Shown: positions 45,489 through 54,904 of the stretch, in pieces
Numbering within the stretch: position 1 is the first letter of the stretch
Layout: every line of letters starts with the position of its first letter
Source: Herpetosiphon giganteus
GTDB taxonomy: Bacteria > Chloroflexota > Chloroflexia > Chloroflexales > Herpetosiphonaceae
Reading direction: 5' to 3'
NCBI RefSeq assembly: GCF_016907925.1
Contig: NZ_JAFBCZ010000020.1
Span: 1-64,000 of the forward strand
Length of the DNA stretch: 64,000 nucleotides
Notes under the pieces: model-generated
What the model was told of the DNA's origin: nothing
The model's database searches: none
The model's input: the letters and a program-made list of their open reading frames with translations, nothing else
Position numbers and translations under genes: made by a program

Positions 45489-45523
45489 AACGGAGTCGCA
45501 ACCGCCTAATTAAACCCAACCAT

Positions 45524-45557
45524 GCCCATGCACCTAAGCAAACGTAGGTGCATGGGC
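45524..45557. terminator. Hairpin after the giant gene
   Basis: GCCCATGCACCTA pairs perfectly over 13 bp with TAGGTGCATGGGC around an 8-base loop, 36 bases past the stop. There is no T tract, so it could be an mRNA 3' stabiliser or a weak terminator. The rest of the 256-base gap to 45750 shows nothing else. Confidence 0.65.
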
Positions 45558-45750
45558 AATACACTCGAACAATACCCAACCAAGCATCCAGCATCGGCAT
45601 CAAGTGCCTAAACCTAAATCGTGCCTCCCCAGTCACGTTGAATTTAAGCAGTTGCATCGATTCAAGTCTCCTCAATCTATTCCAAATAAAACAGATGTGC
45701 TATGATGGAGTTATATTTCACAGGAGCTTGATTAAGTATAGGAGATGCAG

Positions 45751-46242
45751 ATGAATATTGCAGCGTTTCGCCATTTCTACGACTATCACTTTGCCGAAAA
45801 CCGCCAGCTCTTGGAATATTATGTCGCGCAATTATCCGATCAGCAGTTTATCCAAGAAGTAGCATATTCGCTCGGCTCGGTGCGCAACCAACTTGTGCAT
45901 TTGATGAGTGTTGATCAAACCTGGTTTAGTGGCTTGCGTGGCGTAGAATTTCCCGAACCACTTGATCCCAACGCGTTCCCTAATCTGGCCACCTTGCGCA
46001 GCTATTGGGCTGGGGTTGAAGCTATGATGCGCGAGTATTTAGCGAATTTGCAGGATGCAGATTTGCAAACCAAACCGCTTGATGGCGAAGATGAAAATTT
46101 GATTGTCTGGCAAGTATTATTGCAAGTTGTCAACCATGGCACCGATCATCGCGCCCAAGTGCTGCGCATGTGCCACGATTTTGGGGTCAAAACCAGTTCA
46201 CAAGATTATATTTTTTATGTCTATGACAATCCTTCAGCCTAA
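45751..46242 (+). CDS. DinB-family protein
   Basis: A 163-residue four-helix-bundle protein of the DinB/YfiT superfamily. The three metal histidines fit LVHLMSVDQTWF in the second helix and NHGTDHRAQVLR in the fourth. Members include thiol transferases and stress proteins; this one cannot be assigned a substrate. GGAG lies 6 bases before the ATG at 45751, which is better than the ATG at 45745. It stands alone, ending at a hairpin shared with the convergent narK gene. Confidence 0.9.
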   Translation: MNIAAFRHFYDYHFAENRQLLEYYVAQLSDQQFIQEVAYSLGSVRNQLVHLMSVDQTWFSGLRGVEFPEPLDPNAFPNLATLRSYWAGVEAMMREYLANLQDADLQTKPLDGEDENLIVWQVLLQVVNHGTDHRAQVLRMCHDFGVKTSSQDYIFYVYDNPSA

Positions 46243-46279
46243 AAAAATCGGCGAGCCACCTCAAAATAGGTAGCTCGCC
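46241..46279 (-). terminator. Terminator of the nitrate operon
   Basis: GGCGAGC-ACCT (46250-46261) pairs with AGGT-GCTCGCC (46268-46279), with one mismatch. On the minus strand a T7 tract follows (46247-46241). On the plus strand there is only a broken T-rich tail, so it mainly serves the nitrate genes. Confidence 0.9.
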
Positions 46280-46289
46280 AAACTACCTT

Positions 46290-47483
46290 TTAGGCGAGTT
46301 GCGCGGTTGGGCGGCGGGGGCGATTGTTGTAGTAGAGCACCAGCCAGCAAACGAGGGTAAACATCGCCAAAGCCACAAAACCATAGCTAAACGAGCCAGT
46401 TTGTTGGCGAATGTAGCCCAGTAGCAAGGGCGGGAAGAAGCCGCCCAAGCCACCAGCCGCACCCACCAACCCAGTCACAATCCCAACTGATTGCGGGAAA
46501 TATTCGGGCACAAGTTTGAATACGGCCCCATTGCCTAAGCCAATTGCCGCTGCCATGCCTAGCGCACCAATCGTAAATGGCACAACATTGTTGAAGGCCA
46601 TTAAGCCTGCCATACAGGTCGTAATCGGAAAGACCCATTTCAAAATTGTATTGCCGCCAACTTTATCGGCCAAAATCCCGCCAACTGGGCGCAAAGCCGT
46701 CGCCACTAGCACAAAGCCAGCGGTGCGCAAACCTGCATCGGTTTTGCTCAGACCAAATAAATCGGTCAACAAAGTTGGCAAATAGACTGCCATGGCCACA
46801 AAACCACCAAAGGTCAAAAAGTAGTAGAGGCTCAAAATCCAGCTTTTGGGGCTGCTCATCGGCTGTAAAATTTGGCTTAGACTTTTGACTTGGCCTTGGC
46901 GCGGCGCATTGCGGGCAAAGAGCATAAAGCAGATTAGCCAAACCACGGTCAAGGCCGAAAAAACCCAAAAGCCCCATTGATAGCCCAAATTGGCCGCCAG
47001 CACTGGTGCACCAAACGCCGCCAACGATTGACCTGCATTGCCAGCACCATACACACCCAAGGCAAAACCTTGGCGTTGCGGTGGATACCAACCACTGACA
47101 AAGCCAACCCCAACCGAAAAACTCGCCAGCGCCAAGCCACAACCAAAGGCCGCAATTAGCAGTTGATTGTAACTTTGCACCCAGCCCATGCCAAGCGATG
47201 GGATAATCGCGCCAGCCATCACGGCACTAAACACGATCCGCCCACCATAACGATCAGTCAACATCCCCAGCGGAATCCGCCCCAAACTACCAAGCAAAAC
47301 CGGCAAGGCCAGCGCAATGCTGACCTGAACGGGCGTAAGATTCAAATCGGTTTTAATCGTTGGCATCATGGCCGAAACCGAGCCAAATATTGCAAAACAG
47401 ACGGCAAACGCGCCGGTTGCGAGAATCAGTTGGCCAAGATTGCCACGGGGTTGGCCCTCGTTGGCGGTTGCTTGAGCATTCAT
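46290..47483 (-). CDS. narK: Nitrate/nitrite transporter NarK (MFS)
   Basis: A 397-residue inner-membrane transporter with twelve hydrophobic segments. Features of the nitrate/nitrite porter family are the segment [21 protein letters not shown], the loop [13 protein letters not shown], the nitrate-signature region around [15 protein letters not shown], and the second signature [16 protein letters not shown]. It imports nitrate and/or exports nitrite. It is the last gene of the nitrate operon. The ATG at 47483 has AGGAG 7 bases upstream; a frame start at 47516 overlaps the DUF6755 gene and is not favoured. Confidence 0.93.
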   Translation of the reverse strand: MNAQATANEGQPRGNLGQLILATGAFAVCFAIFGSVSAMMPTIKTDLNLTPVQVSIALALPVLLGSLGRIPLGMLTDRYGGRIVFSAVMAGAIIPSLGMGWVQSYNQLLIAAFGCGLALASFSVGVGFVSGWYPPQRQGFALGVYGAGNAGQSLAAFGAPVLAANLGYQWGFWVFSALTVVWLICFMLFARNAPRQGQVKSLSQILQPMSSPKSWILSLYYFLTFGGFVAMAVYLPTLLTDLFGLSKTDAGLRTAGFVLVATALRPVGGILADKVGGNTILKWVFPITTCMAGLMAFNNVVPFTIGALGMAAAIGLGNGAVFKLVPEYFPQSVGIVTGLVGAAGGLGGFFPPLLLGYIRQQTGSFSYGFVALAMFTLVCWLVLYYNNRPRRPTAQLA

Positions 47484-47496
47484 TGCAAGGCTCCTA

Positions 47497-47727
47497 TCAG
47501 TTGGGCTTTCGATCAAGCTTGTAGAGAAATCTCAGCAAGCCAAGGTTGAGCAGCAAACAGATGCAGCTAAAAATCAGGGCTGGCAGTGGCACACCGCTAT
47601 CGCCACCAAGATACGAGTTCATGGTGGCGGTCAACAGCCAAAGCTGCACAATATCGATGATCAACACAATGCTTAAAATGCCATGGACGATGGTCATTTT
47701 TTGCTGGCGGGGAAAGCGTTGTTTCAT
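47497..47727 (-). CDS. DUF6755 small membrane protein
   Basis: A 76-residue protein with two hydrophobic helices ([22 protein letters not shown] and [22 protein letters not shown]). It matches the DUF6755 pattern known beside Rieske and nitrate reductase genes in Chloroflexota. It starts inside the Rieske stop (ATGA overlap) and lies just before narK, so it is translated with the electron-transfer subunits. It may be an assembly or anchoring partner; no redox ligands are seen. Confidence 0.7.
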   Translation of the reverse strand: MKQRFPRQQKMTIVHGILSIVLIIDIVQLWLLTATMNSYLGGDSGVPLPALIFSCICLLLNLGLLRFLYKLDRKPN

Positions 47728-48269
47728 ATGCTGCGTAGCTCCACGGCGGTTGCAAAAATCTCATCGCCACGCACTTCGACATGAATGCGCGGCAATGGGC
47801 GTTGTGGCGGCCCAGCTAATGGGCGGCCTTCAGCCAAACTAAACGAGCCATTATGGCAGGGGCAGCCAATTTGGTTTTCGGCAACATTGGGAATCACGGC
47901 GCACGAAAGATGAGTACATTTTTGGCTATAGGCGAGCAAGGTATCAGCATCGGGGCGCACTAAAATGCATGGCTCATGTTCGTTGGGATAGTGGAACACC
48001 AATGTGCCGCCAACCGGAATTTCGCCAAGGCTGGCAATTTTTTGGGCTGGTGGTGGCGCTGCTTGGTTGCGCTGCCAATTTTTAAACAAAATCCAAAATT
48101 GGCCTGCACTAAATGCCGAGCTAATCAGCACCAAAAATTTGGCAAATTCTCGCCGCGAAACATAATTATCTTGGGCGACATCAATCGGGAAATCTTGCCG
48201 CCATTGCGGCTGTTCGCTCAATGGCAAGCCATCGGGCGCAAGCGAAAGTTCATCGTGGTCGCGAGTCAT
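47724..48269 (-). CDS. Rieske [2Fe-2S] protein
   Basis: A 181-residue protein with one membrane-like helix (EFAKFLVLISSAFSAGQFWILF) preceded by a basic SRRE sequence, and a C-terminal Rieske domain. The cluster ligands are CTHLSC and CPCHNGSF. Electrons probably pass through it in the nitrate reductase chain encoded by the operon, as in assimilatory NasE/NirD-like arrangements or bc-type Rieske proteins. The topology suggests the cluster domain follows the helix. The ATG at 48269 is preferred over one at 48278. Confidence 0.88.
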   Translation of the reverse strand: MTRDHDELSLAPDGLPLSEQPQWRQDFPIDVAQDNYVSRREFAKFLVLISSAFSAGQFWILFKNWQRNQAAPPPAQKIASLGEIPVGGTLVFHYPNEHEPCILVRPDADTLLAYSQKCTHLSCAVIPNVAENQIGCPCHNGSFSLAEGRPLAGPPQRPLPRIHVEVRGDEIFATAVELRSI

Positions 48270-48319
48270 AATCAGCATGTCCTTTCAATCTTAGGTTGCA
48301 ACAAACAGCGTTTGATGGC

Positions 48320-48940
48320 TTATTCGTCGTGCATCATCAAGAAAATATCGTGACCACTGGTGTGATCATGCATAGCCGAAAGCACGTCGATGTGTTCTGG
48401 TTGGGCTGTTCGCGGCACCATCATGTGGACTTTGGTGCTGATTGTTTGCTGACCAAATTGAAATTGATTGATTGGCATCGAGCGGGGACGTTGGGCTTCA
48501 ATTTGCTCGCGTGTGCCATAGTATAAAGCACCACTTGGGCAGACCGAGGCGCACATCGGCGCTTTTCCTATCGAAGTTCGGTCATAACACATATCGCATT
48601 TCATCATCAGTTCAGCACCACTATTCATCTTGGGCACGCCAAACGGGCAGGCCAGCACACAGTTGTTGCAGGCAATACAGCGTGGTTTACGCGCAGTTTG
48701 CACCACGCCATCGGGCGTTTTCTTAATGGCATCAGCAGGGCAAACCTCGGCGCAGGTTGGCGAATCGCAGTGCATACATACCACTGGCGCGGTTTGGGTC
48801 GAATAGTGCCGATTCACAAATTCAAGGTGAATCATGGCCTGACCTTTGTGGGTGTCGCACTCGCTACAGGCTTGGACACACGATTGGCAGCCGATGCAAC
48901 GGCTGGGATCGATAAAAAATTCATACTGGGCTTCAGGCAT
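48320..48940 (-). CDS. Four-cluster ferredoxin subunit (DmsB/NrfC-like)
   Basis: A 206-residue electron-transfer subunit with four [4Fe-4S] motifs: [47 protein letters not shown], and [24 protein letters not shown]. It resembles the beta subunits of molybdopterin oxidoreductases (DmsB, NrfC, FdnH). It starts 9 bases after the catalytic subunit gene ends and would link it to the membrane subunit and Rieske protein. Confidence 0.9.
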   Translation of the reverse strand: MPEAQYEFFIDPSRCIGCQSCVQACSECDTHKGQAMIHLEFVNRHYSTQTAPVVCMHCDSPTCAEVCPADAIKKTPDGVVQTARKPRCIACNNCVLACPFGVPKMNSGAELMMKCDMCYDRTSIGKAPMCASVCPSGALYYGTREQIEAQRPRSMPINQFQFGQQTISTKVHMMVPRTAQPEHIDVLSAMHDHTSGHDIFLMMHDE

Positions 48941-48949
48941 GGTAGGCTC

Positions 48950-51196
48950 CTATTGCTGAGGCTCAAGTTGGCTGGCATAGGCTGGTGCTTGGCTGGCTTT
49001 GATCAAGCGCACAGCACAAACCTTGTACTCAGGAATTTTCGAAATTGGGTCTTGAGCGGCGATCGTGAGACGATTGATGCTCTTTTGGCCAGCCCAGTGA
49101 TAGGGCACAAAAATCGTATCTGGGCGAATCGTGCGCACAACTTGCGCCCGCAAGGTAATTTCGCCACGCCGAGTTTGGGCCGTCACCCAATCGCCTTCTT
49201 GGATGTTGAGCCGCATAGCAAGTTGCGGGTGTAGCTCAATTCGTGGCTCGGCATATTGATCAACCAATGGGCCAATGCGGCGGGTTTGGGTTCCCGACAG
49301 AAAGTGGCTAATCACGCGGCCAGTTGTCAGCATCAAGGGATATTCTGCATCAACATCTTCGGCGGGCGGCGTGTAGGGCGCAACATTGAAGCGCGCTTTG
49401 CCATCGGGGAAGTAGAACGGGCCAGCGCCTTTGGCCACCGGATTCCAAGAATTTGGCTCGAACAGACGCGGCGTGCCGGGGTGATCATCGCTGGGGCATG
49501 GCCAGAATACTCCATTTTGGGCTTCAATTTTTTCATAGCTAATTCCTGAGTAATCGGCAACGCCACCTTTCGAGGCGCGGCGTAATTCCTCAAAAATCGC
49601 CCGTGGCCCATCAAAGGTAAAGCCTTTGCTACGGCCCAATGCTTGGGCAATATCCTGAATGATGCGCCAATCTTGGCGGGCCTCACCTGGGCATTCAATC
49701 GCTTGATTGATTTTAATGACCCGACCCTCTGCTTGAGTAACAGTCCCTTCATCTTCCTCTTGCAGCGAGCCAGGCAACACAATATCAGCATGGCGCGCGC
49801 TATCGTTCAAGAAGAAATCAATCGAAGTATAAAATTCCAGTTTATCGAGCATTGCGCTGACGTAATCGCTATCGGGCAGCGAAACCTTGGGATTGAAGCA
49901 CAAACTCAGCAAACCTTTGATCTCGCCAGTTTCGATTTTGCGGAAAATTTCGTAGGCATCAACGCCTGGCTGGGGCATTTCCTCGACAGGCATATCCCAA
50001 ATGTTGGCAATATGTTGGCGATGTTCAGGATTGGCCAAATCGCGCCAGCCTGGCAATTGATCACATTTTTGGCCATGCTCGCGGCCACCTTGGCCATTAG
50101 CTTGGCCAGTAATCGTGGCATAACCACAATTTGGCCGCCCGATGCGGCCCGAAGCCAGCACAAGGCTAATCGCGCCCAACACGTTTTGCACGCCATGGGT
50201 ATGGTGTTCGATGCCGCGGGCGTGAGTCATAAACGAGGTTTTGGCCGTGCCCCACCATTCTGCTGCTTGTTGAATACCCTTTTCAGCAATCCCCGTTACC
50301 TCGGCAGTGCGCTTGGGAGTCCAATCGGCAACATGTTCGGCTACAGCTTCAAAGCCAACCGTATGATTGTTAATAAATTCATGATCAAGCCAATCGTGTT
50401 TGATCATCAGGTGCAAAATGCCGTTGAAGAGCGCAATATCACGGCCTGGCTTAATTGGCAAATACAGGTCGCAAGTGCGGGCAATTGGCGTGATGCGTGG
50501 ATCGACGACGATAATTTTGGCTCCATTTTCGCGTGCTCGCCAAACATAGCTGGTGGTGATTGGCGCACATTCGGCCACATTCGCCCCGCTAATCCAAATC
50601 ACATCGGTATGGAGCATATCGTCCCAAGCGTTGGCGGCGCGGTCGATGCCGAATGATTTTTTGTTGGCAGCGCCAGCGCTCACCATACACAAGCGCCCGT
50701 TGTAATCGATATAGGGCGTTTTGAGGCACATGCGGGCAAATTTGCCCATCAAATAGGTTTTTTCGGTGGTCAAACTTGCGCCAGAGAGAATCCCGAAGGC
50801 GCTATTGCCATATTGGGCTTGAATGCGACCAATTTCGCCAGCCACGCGCTGAATCGCTGCATCGTAGCCTATTGGCCGAAAACCGCCGCTACTGGCTGGA
50901 TCGCGCTCCAAGGCGGTCAATAAGCGATCTGGATGCGCCCCTTGCAAATAGCGCTTCACGCCTTTGGGGCAAAGCATACCTTGATTAAACGGGAAGTCAT
51001 ACCACGGCTCGAAGCCAATCACAGTATTATCTTTGACTTTGAGTTGAATGCCACATTGCTGGCCACAAAAGCAACAGTGGGTTTTGACCAAGCGATCTGG
51101 CTCAACGCCAGCCTCAAGCCGTTGGCCTTGGGCATGGGCGAGATGCGGGCCAAACACGGCAATCATCTCAAGTTCAGAACGGGGAAGCTGTGCCAT
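48950..51196 (-). CDS. Molybdopterin nitrate reductase catalytic subunit, Nas/Nap type
   Basis: A 748-residue bis-MGD enzyme that probably reduces nitrate to nitrite. An N-terminal [4Fe-4S] site is made by CCFCGQQCG and CPKG (C-x2-C-x3-C-x27-C). The molybdenum ligand is the Cys in [17 protein letters not shown], as in Nas/Nap nitrate reductases and not the Asp of NarG. Cofactor-binding stretches include [22 protein letters not shown] and the C-terminal [17 protein letters not shown] domain. No twin-arginine signal is seen, so it is cytoplasmic. Context with NarK supports nitrate; formate dehydrogenase is the main alternative but lacks support. Confidence 0.88.
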   Translation of the reverse strand: MAQLPRSELEMIAVFGPHLAHAQGQRLEAGVEPDRLVKTHCCFCGQQCGIQLKVKDNTVIGFEPWYDFPFNQGMLCPKGVKRYLQGAHPDRLLTALERDPASSGGFRPIGYDAAIQRVAGEIGRIQAQYGNSAFGILSGASLTTEKTYLMGKFARMCLKTPYIDYNGRLCMVSAGAANKKSFGIDRAANAWDDMLHTDVIWISGANVAECAPITTSYVWRARENGAKIIVVDPRITPIARTCDLYLPIKPGRDIALFNGILHLMIKHDWLDHEFINNHTVGFEAVAEHVADWTPKRTAEVTGIAEKGIQQAAEWWGTAKTSFMTHARGIEHHTHGVQNVLGAISLVLASGRIGRPNCGYATITGQANGQGGREHGQKCDQLPGWRDLANPEHRQHIANIWDMPVEEMPQPGVDAYEIFRKIETGEIKGLLSLCFNPKVSLPDSDYVSAMLDKLEFYTSIDFFLNDSARHADIVLPGSLQEEDEGTVTQAEGRVIKINQAIECPGEARQDWRIIQDIAQALGRSKGFTFDGPRAIFEELRRASKGGVADYSGISYEKIEAQNGVFWPCPSDDHPGTPRLFEPNSWNPVAKGAGPFYFPDGKARFNVAPYTPPAEDVDAEYPLMLTTGRVISHFLSGTQTRRIGPLVDQYAEPRIELHPQLAMRLNIQEGDWVTAQTRRGEITLRAQVVRTIRPDTIFVPYHWAGQKSINRLTIAAQDPISKIPEYKVCAVRLIKASQAPAYASQLEPQQ

Positions 51197-51216
51197 ATCG
51201 AAAACTCCTCACAAAC

Positions 51217-52371
51217 CTAAAAATGCAGATTGGCCTGATCTTCATGGCCAAGCGGGCCTTCGCTGATAACGGGGTTGCCAAAGCGCGGGGCGGCTGGTTG
51301 CTCGTGCATACTCGAAAACATTTGGTCGCCAAAATTGCCTTGCCACTGTTTGGTTTGAGCCAAAACGAACATCGCGCGGCGGCATGGCGGGCAAATCCAT
51401 TGATAATGTTCGACTTCGCCCGCAACTTCGTAGCGAAAACCAAGTTGCTTTTGGACGCTAATTAAATCTTCGACGTGCATGCGCGAGGAATAAGCCTCGC
51501 CACAACGGCGGCAATGGGCTTGCTCGCTGGTTGCGCCTGCATCTTTATAGAAGGTTGCGCCAAGTTGCGCGGGGCGCTGGAAGATGTGAAAAAACTTGCC
51601 AAACGGCATATACAGCAAGGTAAAAATCACGGTAATTGCGTGCAAAATCGCAATAAAATCGAAGGCATAGCCACGCATCCAAGTATAACTGGCGGTCAGC
51701 ATCACGCCGGTCACGCTAATTGCAAACAGTAAAATCAGCGGCAAAATATCTTCAACAAATTGCTGCACCGAGGCCGCGCCATGGTCGCGCATGCGCCGCC
51801 ACATCGCCAGCATCACGCCGAAAATCACCGCGAACGACGACCAAACCAAGCCATGAAACATCAAAAAGGCAAAAATCGAATCGACGGGGAAGTCGAAGAG
51901 CGCAAAGCCAAACAGATAGGCCCGATACGAATCCAACGAGCCAGGCACGCTGGCGAAGTGCAGCCAGCCAAAAACTAAGGGAAACGTGATTGCGACAGCG
52001 ACAATACAGCCCCACATAATGAACCAGTGAGCCAGCCAGCGCAGCTTGCCACGCTTCCAAATAAAGCGATTAGCGGCAAAATCGCTGCTAGTGCGGGTAA
52101 ATAAATTGCGCATGTTGGTCAATAAGCGCTGAGGTTTAAAAAACATTTGCCAGCCGCGTTTCCAATACATGGCGGTTGGCGGGCGTTGCAGCCACATCGT
52201 GTAGCGGTAGGTAATGCCAAAGGTGGCAAAAAGCGTGGCAAAGGTGTAAGCGACAAGGGCTGCATCAAAATGCGCAAGCTCGCGCGAGCCAACCGCAATC
52301 ATAATTGCAAGGCTGATTGTTGTTATGCAGCCCCAAAGAATCGCTTTGCGAACGGGGTGGCGTTTGACCAT
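51217..52371 (-). CDS. Membrane subunit of the nitrate reductase complex, C-terminal CxxC pair
   Basis: A 384-residue protein with about six hydrophobic segments and several conserved His positions ([31 protein letters not shown]). These suggest a heme-b quinol-oxidising subunit like NarI or HdrE. After the last helix a soluble tail has [10 protein letters not shown] and CPPCRR, which could bind zinc or another metal. It lies first among the redox genes, 20 bases before the catalytic gene. The ATG at 52371 has AAGGAG 6 bases upstream; the longer frame to 52461 is not supported. Confidence 0.8.
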   Translation of the reverse strand: MVKRHPVRKAILWGCITTISLAIMIAVGSRELAHFDAALVAYTFATLFATFGITYRYTMWLQRPPTAMYWKRGWQMFFKPQRLLTNMRNLFTRTSSDFAANRFIWKRGKLRWLAHWFIMWGCIVAVAITFPLVFGWLHFASVPGSLDSYRAYLFGFALFDFPVDSIFAFLMFHGLVWSSFAVIFGVMLAMWRRMRDHGAASVQQFVEDILPLILLFAISVTGVMLTASYTWMRGYAFDFIAILHAITVIFTLLYMPFGKFFHIFQRPAQLGATFYKDAGATSEQAHCRRCGEAYSSRMHVEDLISVQKQLGFRYEVAGEVEHYQWICPPCRRAMFVLAQTKQWQGNFGDQMFSSMHEQPAAPRFGNPVISEGPLGHEDQANLHF

Positions 52372-52495
52372 CGGGTGCTCCTTGAACCAAAACGACACTG
52401 TTGTTTTAAGTTGGCACATTGGGGAATCACAAGCAGGATACTCGCGAATGCCCCGCAACAATGTAATCAGCTAAATACCTGAGGATAAAAACTCC

Positions 52496-53272
52496 TTACA
52501 ATGCAGTGATTAATGTCAGATAGGCTTGCTGGATGTGGCCTACCGACTCAAACGAATAGCCTTCGTCGCTGAGCGTTTCATGCAAAATCACCGGAATTCG
52601 GTCGGTCACACCAATTAAATAGCTCGCTGGCGGCAACCGTTTGAGCGTGGTGATGGTGCGTACCATCGGTTCTGGCGGCTTGAGGCCACGATTATCCAAA
52701 ACGACACAGGGCTTGGCTGGATTGAGTTGGTCGGATTGTTGGGCTTCGCTATTGGCAACGCGCCTAATAAATACCAACCAATCATCGTCTGTATGTTGAT
52801 AGGCCCAGGCTTGATAGCCACGGCGATCTAGCCACTGATACAGCGGGACTGGCTCGAAACCACTGCGCAACAGCAAAAGCTGATCGGCGGCGAGGGCAAG
52901 TGTTGCCGGAGTAATGAGCGCCAGTGGATTTTGGGCGGTTGCTTGGGCTTCGCGCACATCAAGCAGCGCTGTAATGTGGCTCAATTGCAGCCATGCTGGA
53001 GGCGTGGTTGGATCAGGCTGCTGATCAAAATCTTCAGCAAGTGGCGTACCCACAGCTGGCTCAGGCTGGGCTTGATTGAGCGCTTGCAGCAAGCTCGCAG
53101 GCTCAATCTTGGCAATTTGGGCTGCCTGTTCAACCGTAACCATACGCGCAAACACCCGCCGCAACAGCGGATTGCGCAGCCGTTGAAAGGCTGTATGTTG
53201 GGACACAAACACCTCAAGCAAATTGGGATAGCGCTTGAGAATATCGGCGACCGTCATCGTAGCAGTAATCAT
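52496..53272 (-). CDS. DUF1858 plus DUF2249 protein
   Basis: 258 residues. The first 65 (TVADILKRYPNLLEVFVSQH...) are a DUF1858 helical domain, common in ScdA/RIC-type nitrosative-stress proteins. The rest has one or two DUF2249-like alpha/beta units (LQLSHITALLDVREAQ... and CVVLDNRGLKPPEPM...). These resemble TusA-fold domains but lack the active Cys in its usual place. It is separated from the redox genes by 124 bases on the same strand and divergent from the membrane gene at 53435. A role in nitrite/NO stress or Fe-S/heme care is inferred from neighbours. Confidence 0.82.
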   Translation of the reverse strand: MITATMTVADILKRYPNLLEVFVSQHTAFQRLRNPLLRRVFARMVTVEQAAQIAKIEPASLLQALNQAQPEPAVGTPLAEDFDQQPDPTTPPAWLQLSHITALLDVREAQATAQNPLALITPATLALAADQLLLLRSGFEPVPLYQWLDRRGYQAWAYQHTDDDWLVFIRRVANSEAQQSDQLNPAKPCVVLDNRGLKPPEPMVRTITTLKRLPPASYLIGVTDRIPVILHETLSDEGYSFESVGHIQQAYLTLITAL

Positions 53273-53337
53273 GGATACCTCGCGGGCTGAATGCCTTGTT
53301 TGGCGAGTCTAGCTCCAGCAGGTTGGTTTCGGCAGCG

Positions 53338-53370
53338 ACTTTTCTCACATGACGCTGGTGTGAGAAAAGT
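53338..53370. promoter_or_regulatory. 12-bp perfect inverted repeat between divergent genes
   Basis: ACTTTTCTCACA (53338-53349) and TGTGAGAAAAGT (53359-53370) surround 9 bases. There is no T tract on either side, so it is more likely an operator than a terminator. It lies 66 bases before the DUF1858 gene and 65 before the membrane gene. Confidence 0.7.
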
Positions 53371-53434
53371 CACGCCCTCGATTCGCTCAATTTGCTACGC
53401 TCATGCAGAGGTTAATTGTTGAAACGAGGATGCT

Positions 53435-54721
53435 ATGCATGTGCCCAGCCAAAACTATAATCATGCCCGCAACGTGTTGATTTTGCTGTTGATTGCCCAA
53501 GGCTTTCTGTTGGCTTGGGCTGGCCTACAAGCCAGTATTGCCCCGCAGCTGATTGGCTTTCCCTACAGCCCCAACATCTTAAGTTTGACCCACCTGATTA
53601 CGCTTGGATGGGCGAGCTTAATCTGTCTGGCGGCCTTGTATCAGCTCTTGCCAGTGCTGTTGCAACAACCCTTGGCGTGGCGCAGCATGGTCGATTGGAG
53701 CTTTGGCGCATTTGTCATTGGCAGCGGCATCTTTAGTTGGGCCTTTAGTCAGGCGGCAACTCATTGGCTGATCAGTGGGGCTAGCTTGATGAGTGTTGGC
53801 TTGGTGGCTATTTTGGCAAGCTATGGCCGCACGTTATGGCAAGCACGCCAGTGGGATGTAACGACGATTGGCATTAGTTTAGCATTAACTACCTTAGCAA
53901 TTCAACTCCTAATCGGCATTATGCTGGTGATCAATCGTTCGGTCTTGCTTTGGCCAAGTTTGGTTGCTTATGGCCCACTCGGCCATGCCACGCTAGGAGT
54001 GCTCGGTTGGTTTAGCACGCTAACCTTGGCCTTGAGCTATCGGTTATTGGCAATGTTCAGCTTGGCCCATGGCTATGTTTGCCGCTGGCGCTGGGTTGCA
54101 GTGTTGGGCATGAACGTGGCGGCGTATGCAACCGCTATTGCCCTATGGCTGCAAGCTTCAAATATCATTATGTTGAGCTGCGCTAGTTTAATATTGGTCA
54201 GTCTTGGGGCATGGTTGACTGATATTGGTTCGATTTTGCGCCATCGGATTCGCCGCCAAATCGAAGGCCCGATTAAGCTGTTTATTGCTGCTGGCGTATG
54301 GCTGCTCTTCTGTAGTGGCTGGGCGTTTGGCGCAGGCTTAGGTTGGTTGCCCGGAAGCGGGGTTAAGCAATTCCAAGTTTTGTTTATGGCTGGAATGCAA
54401 GGCTGGATTGGGCTAGCAATCATGACGATGTTGCATAAAATCATTCCATTTTTAATTTGGATTGATCGCGCCAATCGCCCAACCCAGCATGTGCCAACCA
54501 CCGCCCGCGAATTGTTCTTGCCCCAACTCACCGCTGCCTCAATTGCAAGTTATGGCTTGGGCAGCGGCTTGGTGATTCTCGCTGTGATAATTAATAGCGT
54601 TTGGGGCTTGCGCTTGGGCAGTGGCTTGATTGCCGCTAGCGGCCTAGCGCTGGTGCTCAATTGCTGGCATGGGCTGCGTGCAGAACATAGAGCAAAGAGC
54701 ATAGAACAAAGAAAAGTATGA
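53435..54721 (+). CDS. Heme-copper-oxidase-like (NnrS/CcoN-type) membrane protein
   Basis: A 428-residue protein with about twelve hydrophobic segments. Conserved His stand in SLTHLITLGWASLICLAALYQLLPVL, GHATLGVLGWFSTL and MLHKIIPFLIW. This layout is found in NnrS and in single-subunit cbb3-like proteins linked to nitrogen oxide metabolism. It is divergent from the nitrate operon with an inverted repeat between. It may respond to or relieve NO/nitrite stress. The last 14 codons (54680-54718) lie in a dispersed repeat word (AGAGCAAAGAGCATAGAACA), so the natural C-terminus may have been altered by repeat insertion. Confidence 0.75.
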   Translation: MHVPSQNYNHARNVLILLLIAQGFLLAWAGLQASIAPQLIGFPYSPNILSLTHLITLGWASLICLAALYQLLPVLLQQPLAWRSMVDWSFGAFVIGSGIFSWAFSQAATHWLISGASLMSVGLVAILASYGRTLWQARQWDVTTIGISLALTTLAIQLLIGIMLVINRSVLLWPSLVAYGPLGHATLGVLGWFSTLTLALSYRLLAMFSLAHGYVCRWRWVAVLGMNVAAYATAIALWLQASNIIMLSCASLILVSLGAWLTDIGSILRHRIRRQIEGPIKLFIAAGVWLLFCSGWAFGAGLGWLPGSGVKQFQVLFMAGMQGWIGLAIMTMLHKIIPFLIWIDRANRPTQHVPTTARELFLPQLTAASIASYGLGSGLVILAVIINSVWGLRLGSGLIAASGLALVLNCWHGLRAEHRAKSIEQRKV

Positions 54722-54904
54722 AGGATGAGGGATGAAGTCAAAAACCTATAGCCCATAGCCCATAGCCTCAATGTTGAATAATCTGTGCAATCTGTGGCTA
54801 AAAACTTAACCTTCGTGCTCTTCGTGTCCTTCGTGGATCAAAAAATAAACCTTCGTGATCTTCGCGTTCTTCGCGGTTTCTAAGCTAGGGTCGGGGATCA
54901 CAAA
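54722..54904. repeat. Intergenic cluster of dispersed repeat words
   Basis: It contains CCTATAGCCCATAGCCCATA, AATCTGTGCAATCTGTGGC and CTTCGTGCTCTTCGTGTCC / CTTCGTGGATC words, in the inverse orientation to the copy at 17861-17890. No gene is seen. Confidence 0.7.

Noticed and set aside
49643-50656. 337-codon plus-strand frame
   Set aside because: Antisense to the molybdopterin subunit, whose cofactor motifs are intact. It is a codon-bias shadow.
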